In this document: piece by piece, positions 56,657 through 64,000 of the stretch | Layout of the letters: each line of letters begins with the position of its first letter | Position numbering within the stretch: the first letter of the stretch is position 1 | Assembly: GCF_030253575.1 (NCBI RefSeq) | Contig: NC_080569.1 | Coordinates: forward strand, 2,500,001 to 2,564,000 | From: Rhododendron vialii | Lineage: Eukaryota; Streptophyta; Magnoliopsida; Ericales; Ericaceae | Reading direction: 5' to 3' | DNA: 64,000 nucleotides | Translations under genes and position numbers: made by a program | Notes under the pieces: model-generated | The model's database searches: none | Told to the model about the DNA's origin: nothing | The model's input: the letters and a program-made list of their open reading frames with translations, nothing else

Positions 56657-56890
56657 ATGGCGCGATCAGCAAAGGGGGGAGCACTGAAATCGACAGCTGT
56701 GGTGGCCGGAGCCCTAGCCTTCGGATGGCTAGCCATAGAACTCGCGTTCAAGCCCTGGCTCGAGAAGGCTCGAGCCGCCATGACCAAATCTGACCCCACT
56801 CAAGATCCCGACGACGTCGTCGAAGGAATCGCAACTAAGAAACCTTCTGCCGACGGCGACTCCTCAGCCTCCGTCTCCGCTGAACTGTGA
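56657..56890 (+). CDS. OEP7: Chloroplast outer-envelope protein of the OEP7 type
   Basis: A single-exon frame of 77 residues. The core [25 protein letters not shown] followed by [10 protein letters not shown] closely matches the OEP7 family (from memory, Arabidopsis At3g52420 has ALGWLAIEIAFKPFL and KSDPTKDPDD). Residues about 12-31 form the single membrane span. The positive residues just after it (K36, K40, R42) are the C-terminal flanking region that, with the span, targets such signal-anchored proteins to the chloroplast outer membrane without a cleaved transit peptide. The C-terminal tail is acidic and Ser-rich and should face the cytosol. Its precise role is unknown; OEP7 is mainly used as a targeting model. 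The start follows a TATA box and GA leader and is the first ATG. Confidence 0.9.
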   Translation: MARSAKGGALKSTAVVAGALAFGWLAIELAFKPWLEKARAAMTKSDPTQDPDDVVEGIATKKPSADGDSSASVSAEL

Positions 56891-58070
56891 AGCCCCGATA
56901 TAGAAACCCTAGGTGCTTTTCGCTTCCGTACATCTTTATGATTAGTTGATTACTACAGCCTACAAGGTTTTGTACTGGTATGAGAGTTTTGGAATCAATT
57001 ACTTAATAGCTTTTGCCTTCCGATTTGTATTTGGTATCGTATATGTTGTGCGATGTTAATTGGATTTGAGACTGTGCTTAGTGAGCATGTTAATTAGAAT
57101 TAAGTATGTCGCTCATTTTGGGGGGTATATGGTAAGAACATGAATCATAAATCTAGGGTTATACAACGAAGTCAGATTAGGAATTAGGGCTGGGGAGAGG
57201 TTAAGTATTTAGCAAGTAGCAGAAGAATTCTAAGCACGGTTTCTAATAAATTTTTTTTATGGATCTATCTCCACTCATTCTACTCTCAAAAACCTCCCTC
57301 GAAGCTCTCTCAATTGGATTGTTTTTCCTATTCTTTTCCGGCTAGTTCAATAAAATCGGTTTTGTCCTTGTATAGATCTCGTCAAAATGCATGATTGTTT
57401 TTTTTTTTTTAAATCCCGTTTACATACTAGTTCTTGGTATACAATTATCATGGTTCTAAATACTATCAGTTATGTGTGTTGATCACGAGATCTACAATTT
57501 TTGACGAAATCTTTGATGAAATCGATAATTGAATTATTTTGATGAAATCGATTATTGAATTAGGTCTGGCACAGCAGGTGACCCAAAAAAAACCCCCTCA
57601 TATGCAGAGAAGCCTTGTCTAAATGAATTTCCCTTTTGTATGTACTCCCGGAAAGCAAGGAGGAGGATGAATCAAACTCGTATCTCTTGGAATTTTCTAC
57701 CTACAAACAACGATTGTAATAATTCTCGTTTGTCTCTCTTGCCTAAAATTACAAATGATTGTTGTTTACCTGTTTAGAAAGCTCACGGAACGGGTTAGAC
57801 TCGTCCTCCTTAATTAAAGGCATGGGATACTGTGTTAGCTATCCCTTCTCAATCACACAATTAAATGGATCCGGATCCGGATTAAATGAGAATGTGAATG
57901 AGAGGTTGTATAAGGGATGGGTATCTTGTGATTACCCCAAAGATCATCCAATAACTTCACTTAATTTTGCTTTTCTATTAAGTTGGAGGCCAGCCAATGG
58001 TCAACGAATATGTGGCTCAGTGGCATGGGAGGAGGGCGTAAGTGCTCAGGGGCGAGGTATCAGATTCGAG
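56891..58070. other. 3' UTR of the OEP7-like gene and intergenic DNA
   Basis: No supportable gene. The open frame at 57759-58079 has no recognisable domain. Confidence 0.5.
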
Positions 58071-58679
58071 CAGGGGTGATACCGGTCCGGTTTCGACCAG
58101 TTTGGGTGTATTTTTCGGTCAAAACCGGTTATTCGGTTTGAGATTTTTAGAAACCGGAACCGGTTTAGATAAACCGGTCCGTTTTCGGTCCGGTTTATCC
58201 GGTTTTTATTCATGAGCCATATTTTTGGCCCAACACATTAAAAAATTCACAATTCAACCCATAAAATATCAACAAAAAATCTATAATTCAACCCTTTTTT
58301 TTGGCCCAACAAAAAAGGATCAATTTTGAGCCCAATACATAAAAAAAACCCTTAAAAACATAATTAAGCCCGTAAAAATAGTGTTTTTATAATAAATATA
58401 TTTATTAGACCAATATACACCACAAAATATCAACCAAAAATCCATAATTCAACCCCTCCCCTATGTTTTTATATATACATGTATATATTATACATATATA
58501 TAACCGGTCCGATTTTAACCGGTTTTTAAAACACATAAACCGGATCGAAATTATTTTTTCGGTTTATAAAATTTTATAAACTGGAACCGAATCGAAATTA
58601 TTCAACCGATTTAAAAAATTCGATCCAATCCGAATTTTTCGATTTCGATCGATTTTCCGATTTCGAGTAAGCAGCCCTA
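58071..58679. mobile_element. hAT-type MITE rich in CCGGTTT, 8 bp target duplication
   Basis: Ends CAGGGGTGATACC and GCAGCCCTA are flanked by a perfect GATTCGAG on each side (58063-58070 and 58680-58687). Subterminal regions carry many AACCGG / CCGGTTT and TTCGATTTCGAT words in both orientations. It is 609 bp with no transposase. Confidence 0.88.
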
Positions 58680-58689
58680 GATTCGAGTA

Positions 58690-60518
58690 TCGGAATCTAT
58701 AGCCAGCTTGCCTCTAACCACTAATGCTACCTATGCCAAAAACAAAAAAGTACTGGAGACCATAATTGATATTGATGGATCGATTTCAAATCTATGGATC
58801 CTAAAAAACAAAATTATTATACTTTTCAGCCTTTCATCCCGTGTTGTTGTAGGTCCACTCAAACCATCACTCAATATCTCTTCTTTTTTTTTTTTTTTTG
58901 GTTGCGTAGGATATGGAGTCTATTACTCCGTACGAATTAAAAATAAGTCTAGATATTTAATCCCTACAGGGTCTTCATGTAATTGAAATAACAAGACAAC
59001 GAGAGCAACAGAAAATGAAATTAAACCCAGTGAAAAGGATGACAATTTGGGACGGAGAGAGTACCATTTTTAATTTTTGCTTACAAAATATAGGCTTATA
59101 CAAAGAGAAATGATTTTGCCACTATCTTTTTTGTTAACGCTATTTCCCTGTAAATGTATTTTTACACTAAAAATACACTTATAAGGTAGTAACGTTAAAA
59201 AAAAAAAAAATGATAAAATGCTCCTTAAGGTATCAACAGCCTATACAAAATGCTCCTTTTTTGCAGAAGCACCATCACCATAAAAAAAAGTAGCAGCATC
59301 AACATCAAAGAAACAAGCATGGTTTCTTTGTAACTTGTTTTTCATTCTATGAAAATGATTTTGACACCCCTCTTTTGTATGATGACACTCTAAAATTTGA
59401 CTTTTAATGCGTCTTGCTATATGTAATTTTTACACTAAAAAGATAAATTTTAAAATGTCCATTATAACAAAAATAAAGTGTCAAAATCATTTGCCTTTTG
59501 AATTTTGGACGAAGACTAATTTTAAATTGTCAACAAAAACAACCCATAACCCTGCAATAAATTCAAGACATTGTGCATTTAAAGCTCACACACACAAACA
59601 AAAGGAATAATATTCCAATTCTCAATCAATCAAGAAGATGCCGTGACACGTGGCAGCTGGATAATGGGGGCCGATTTCTTTGTCCAGCCCTCTTCTTCAA
59701 TGGAAATTTCAGAATCGCAATTTATTAATTTCAAGACTTTTTCCATGAGTATATTTTATTCACTCATTTATTATCTCGAGATTTGATTTGCTGGCTCTAT
59801 ATAGGTTTGGCATTATCTCTTTCCTTTTTTAAATGCTCAATTGATTTTCCTAGCTACTGTATCTTGGACTCGTCCTCCTTGGCATCTCCCGTCTTTATCA
59901 CACGTTCAGGATTATTATACTACTATTGCATTTCAGTCGAAGATCAAAACTGTTTATAGTTTGTCTTCAAACACTTTCTTTGAGCAAAAAATAAAGTTAA
60001 TTGATTTCATAACTACAATATATTTGTGCGCACGAAACTATTCAATTGTTCAGTTTTGCCTCTACGAATTTAGAAAATATTCTTATTGATATGTGATTAA
60101 GCTGATTTTTTTAATAGGATCTCATAAAAAAATATTTTAAAATTTTTGAGTTTTTTTTTAAAATTTTTGTGAGGCCCGAGGTGAGCCTCATATGGATCGG
60201 TGGAAAAGAGGGTGACCGTAGCAGACCCGAGGATCCTGTTAGAGCGGAACGTCGTACATGGATTGTAGTGCGACACTCAGCCGTTAATCTCATCAATTAA
60301 TGGTACATATTAAAAATCAATTTTGAACGGTCAAAATTATTTATTATCTATTAAAATTGAAAACATATCTTAACCGTCTATTATCGAGATTGACAATCCA
60401 TGTATTGGACAACAGCACCTCTGATTTGATATTCAAAGGGTCAATCAAAATCTACTACAGTACATGTGAATTTCCCAATTACCCAAAAAAAAAAAAAAAT
60501 TACTACATGCATTACAAG

Positions 60519-60550
<32 letters not shown>

Positions 60551-60850
60551 CTGGTGCATTGAGCCCAATTTTACTCGTGGCCGCAATCCAGAAAAGTAGG
60601 CTATTTTATTTCCCCGTAGTACCCTCCCCGACATTTATATTGTAGCGGAGTCGTATTTTTGTCGGATTTTTTCACCCTTCTCTTTTCCATTACCTCGGTC
60701 CTCCAACCCACTAAACCCACGACCAATCCACATTCCCTCTCTCTCTCACAGTACTTCACCATTATCAACAGTTAATCCCTTCTTTAACTCTTCACCCACC
60801 TAGCAGTATCATCTCTCCCTGCTTTCAGAAAGATCGGATACACGTAACTG
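58690..60850. other. Gene-free intergenic stretch upstream of the TBL gene
   Basis: No gene. Contents: an AT-rich palindrome with TGTATTTTTACAC / GTGTAAAAATACA-type words near 59150-59185; a G-box in GACACGTGGCAG at 59645-59656; and A/T homopolymers at 60485-60550. Confidence 0.55.
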
Positions 60851-61021
60851 AGATTTTCTTTGGATTACTCTTTTCTTCTTCCAAACCAGAAACCACCATT
60901 TTTTTTATTTTTGAGTTTTGTCATTTTCCGTACAACCACCGGCTTTTGCGTTCAAGGTTTGTCTTTCTCCCATACCCCACAAACCTCTTCTCCCCATCCC
61001 CCTCAATCTCATCTGCAAATC

Positions 61022-61045
61022 CTCTCTCTCTCTCTCTCTCTCTCA
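61022..61045 (+). repeat. (CT)n run in the 5' leader of the TBL gene
   Basis: About 24 bp of CT repeat ends 12 bases before the chosen ATG. Confidence 0.8.
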
Positions 61046-61056
61046 AGCTCAACCCA

Positions 61057-62760
61057 ATGACCCAGTTGGATTTCTTGAGAAAATTCAAGCGCTCAAACCC
61101 AATTGAACCCTTACCCAGCATTATTGGCTTCTTCTTCGTCTCCGTCTGCTTAATCCTCTGCTTATTTTACTTGGATTACAGAGCTGTACTGAACAAAGAG
61201 TACTTTCAGTCTACTACTGCCCACGAGAGCTCAATAACACTGTCTGGTTCCAATGAGTCCATGGGGTATTATAATCGACTTCCGGGGTTCCTTGAAGTGG
61301 GGGGCGAGGGGTGTGACCTGTCCGATGGTGATTGGTTCTGGGATGATAGTTATCCTCTGTATCGGTCTGAAGACTGTTCGTTTCTAGATGGAGGCTTTCG
61401 ATGTTCTGAGAATGGTAGACCCGATAGTTTCTACACAAAGTGGCGTTGGCAACCTAAAACTTGCAACTTGCCCAGGTTTATTTTTATCTTTTTCTTGTTT
61501 TTTTAAGTCTATTTTGGGTATATATTTTACGTAGGAAAATGTTAAAAACAACGTAGTGGGCTGTATTTAAGATTTAAAAAATGTAAAAAATGTATGAAAT
61601 ATATTGAAATGTGTAAAAAGTTCATTGAATTACTATGTTTTTTTTTTCTTTTCTTCTTCTTCTTCTTCTGTATTTGTCTTAGCTTAGAAAGACCCTTTTA
61701 CATATACACATAAAATGTGCCACACTTGTGATAGAGGGCTTGTGAGATAGTTGTCCATGTGATCTAATTCGTACAGAGAATATTCATTACTTTGGGGAAG
61801 TGGAATACTAGTGCAAAGGCCGGTCTTTGTGGTTTGGAGAGTTGTAACGTCCTTATCATATAGTATTTGAGTTGGTGCAATTGGAGGCTTTTAAAGGACA
61901 AGAAAAAAAAAAAAAAAAACCCATTTTCCAATTGGAAAGTTTACGTTTTGGATGGTTGGTTTTCAGGAACGATTTTCCATATCGGAAAGTGGTGTAATTT
62001 TTTATTTTGCGCCGAGGAATTTTGATGCATAGATGATATAGGTTGGTCCAATAGCTTTTATTTTAGGTTTCTATGTTATTTTCTTTGAGTTAAGATTGAC
62101 TGTCTAAATGATCGGAGATAGAGAGAGTTAAGTTTCTTACTTGAGTCATCTCCCCCTTTGAAGCAGATTTGATGCAAAGAACATGTTGGAGAAGTTGCAG
62201 AACCGGAGGCTTGTGTTTGTGGGAGACTCCATTGGAAGAAACCAATGGGAGTCCCTTCTTTGCATGCTTTCTTCTGCAGTTGCTGATAAGACTTCAATAT
62301 TTGAAGTGAATGGGAGTCCAATCACAAAACATACTGGTTTTTTGGTGTTCAAGTTTAGGGATTTCAACTGTACCATTGAGTATTATAGAGCTCCATTTCT
62401 AGTGGTGCAGGGTCGGGCTCCAGCTGGAGCTCCAGAAAAGGTGAAGGTTACTTTGAAACTTGATCAGTTAGAATGGAGTTCCCTGCAGTGGAAAGATGCA
62501 GATGTGCTAGTTTTCAATGCCGGACATTGGTGGAATTATGAGAAAACTCTACGAAGGTAAATATGATCTCTCTGAAATTCTATGGGATTTAAGCATTGTC
62601 AGATTTTGAGAAGTTGTGGATCGTATTTGCACATAGACTAGCATGCAACTCCGTGAGGATAGAAAAGTATCAGGAGAGCTCTTACTCTATAGTCTATGCT
62701 TTTTCTGTTGAGAAGCCTACCTGTTTTGACAGTCGGACTAATCTACTTCACCATCTTTTA

Positions 62761-62823
<63 letters not shown>

Positions 62824-64000
62824 GTTTGCTAATTCCCCCCTGCCCAATGATTCCTATTTTTTCATTTAGCCTCTAATATTTATTTCCCTGCCCTAATTTT
62901 TGAGTAATTTCTCATCTATACTAGTCTCTCTTTCCATTCTCCTCATATTTCTTTTATTTCCCCTACTCTAAGCATTGAGGAAGACATTTAATAGCATGAC
63001 TAGTAGGTTATCATCCATGGTTTTGCAAAATACGACAGGCCTTGGGTATTTTGTAATTGTAAATCAACATTATGTCTTATCAACAGATATTCAGTCTTGT
63101 TATCACTACTTCAATATCTTTCCTTCTTCAATTGTCAAATAGGAAAAGTTACCATGAACTGTCTTCGGTAGATTTTACCCCCACTGGATGCGATGTTATA
63201 CATATCTATTTAGGTGTTGAGAACTTATTGTAGTAGAGTGGTATTTATGGACAGTCATGGCAATGTAGATCTTGTATCTCTTGTGGAGCTGTCCGTTCTT
63301 GATGTTCTGAAGCTACCATTTGCTTCACCTAAATCAATAATCATTATGATTGACCAATAGATTTCTTTACTTTTTAGTGGTTGCTACTTTCAAGAAGGGG
63401 AGGAAGTGAAGATGGAGATGAGTGTAGAGAGCGCGTTTCAGAGGTCAATTCAGACATTGGTCGAATGGATATATAAAGAAGTAAATTTGAGCAAGACTCA
63501 TGTCCTGTTTCGAAGCTATGCTTCTGTACATTTCAGGTTTGTCTCTTCCCTATATATTTCTCAGGATTCGAATAATTATTACTACACCCTCCAAAGATTG
63601 GGTTCACTGGGAATCTGAAAGTTCAATAGATGTAAAAAATGTATAGTAGACTGAAGTACAGCTGATGAAATCAATGGATTTGACAGGGGTGGGGACTGGA
63701 AAACTGGTGGTACCTGTCACCTAGAGACTCTGCCTGACTTCGGTTCATTGGATGTTTCATCAAACAATTGGACGCACTTGAATGCTGTCCATAATGTATT
63801 ATCACAATTCTCCGAAAGTTCAGAAGTGAAGATGATGGATTTACTGAATGTAACATTTATGACATCACGGAGAAAAGATGGCCATTCGTCTTTGTATTAT
63901 TTGGGCCCCAAACAAGGACTAGCGCCATTTCATCGGCAAGACTGCAGCCACTGGTGCCTGCCAGGTGTCCCAGATTCATGGAATGAGCTTCTCTATGCAC
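61057..64000 (+). CDS. TRICHOME BIREFRINGENCE-LIKE (TBL/DUF231) O-acetyltransferase, 3' end outside the window
   Basis: Exons seen: 61057-61475, 62167-62556, 63378-63536 and 63687-beyond 64000; all donors are AG|GT and all junctions fall in the same phase. 427 codons are visible, so only a short C-terminal part is missing. Residues about 20-40 form a signal anchor for a Golgi type II protein. The TBL N-terminal domain begins [12 protein letters not shown]. The GDS motif of the esterase-like domain is [15 protein letters not shown] (G159-S161), and the DxxH motif (D408, H411) is in [18 protein letters not shown]. Ser, Asp and His of these motifs form the catalytic triad that puts acetyl groups on cell-wall polysaccharides such as xylan, mannan or pectin. 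Sequence style suggests the TBL10/TBL11 branch, from memory only. An in-frame ATG at 60946 is possible but would put a Pro/Ser-rich run before the anchor. Confidence 0.92.
62769..62821 (+). repeat. (CT)n microsatellite in intron 2 of the TBL gene
   Basis: About 52 bp of pure CT repeat in mid-intron, away from the splice sites. Confidence 0.88.

Overview
The window is nuclear DNA of a flowering plant, almost certainly a eudicot. Its genes have short exons and AT-rich GT..AG introns and encode plant-typical families, and the intergenic DNA is full of MITEs and (CT)n/(GA)n microsatellites. The abundance of long CT/GA runs would suit a woody asterid such as Ericales, but that is only an impression. 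No organelle, bacterial or CRISPR sequence was seen, and no tRNA or rRNA gene was recognised.

Layout. 1-15.4 kb is gene-poor and made of repeats: a possible LTR fragment at the left edge, several foldback MITEs, a 2.95 kb foldback with nested Stowaway and hAT MITEs, and a Tourist-like MITE split by a 1.8 kb insertion that looks like a solo LTR. 15.6-18.4 kb holds an R3H-domain gene (7 coding exons). 20.1-42.7 kb is a tandem array of four PhzF-family (phenazine-biosynthesis-like isomerase/epimerase) genes, here called A-D. All have the same six-exon plan and all read through. A decayed tail of a fifth copy lies at 48.7 kb. 44.7-46.8 kb (minus strand) encodes a two-exon protein joining an HMA metal-binding domain to DC1 zinc fingers. 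49.4-50.8 kb (minus) is an intronless xylanase-inhibitor/EDGP-like aspartic-protease-fold gene. 52.6-55.3 kb is the spliceosomal core protein SmD1. 56.7 kb is a small chloroplast outer-envelope protein of the OEP7 type. 61.1-64.0 kb is a TBL/DUF231 polysaccharide O-acetyltransferase that runs off the right edge.

History. The most informative part is the PhzF array. Copies A and B are nearly identical from intron 2 through about 1.2 kb past the stop. Copies B and C instead share promoter, exon 1, exon 2 and the start of intron 2. B is therefore a chimera, and a fossil A-type exon 2 remains inside its second intron at the join. The catalytic Glu of the family is kept in A and C but is Gln in B and Val in D. 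A relic of the R3H gene's last intron/exon lies between C and D, so the original duplicated unit was probably R3H plus PhzF. From memory, Arabidopsis has PhzF genes beside EDGP-like and R3H genes (around At1g03210-At1g03250) and beside SmD1b (around At4g02840-At4g02860). The window would then match both of those segments; I could not check this here.

The genes do not form an operon or an obvious pathway. The PhzF array is the only functionally related group.
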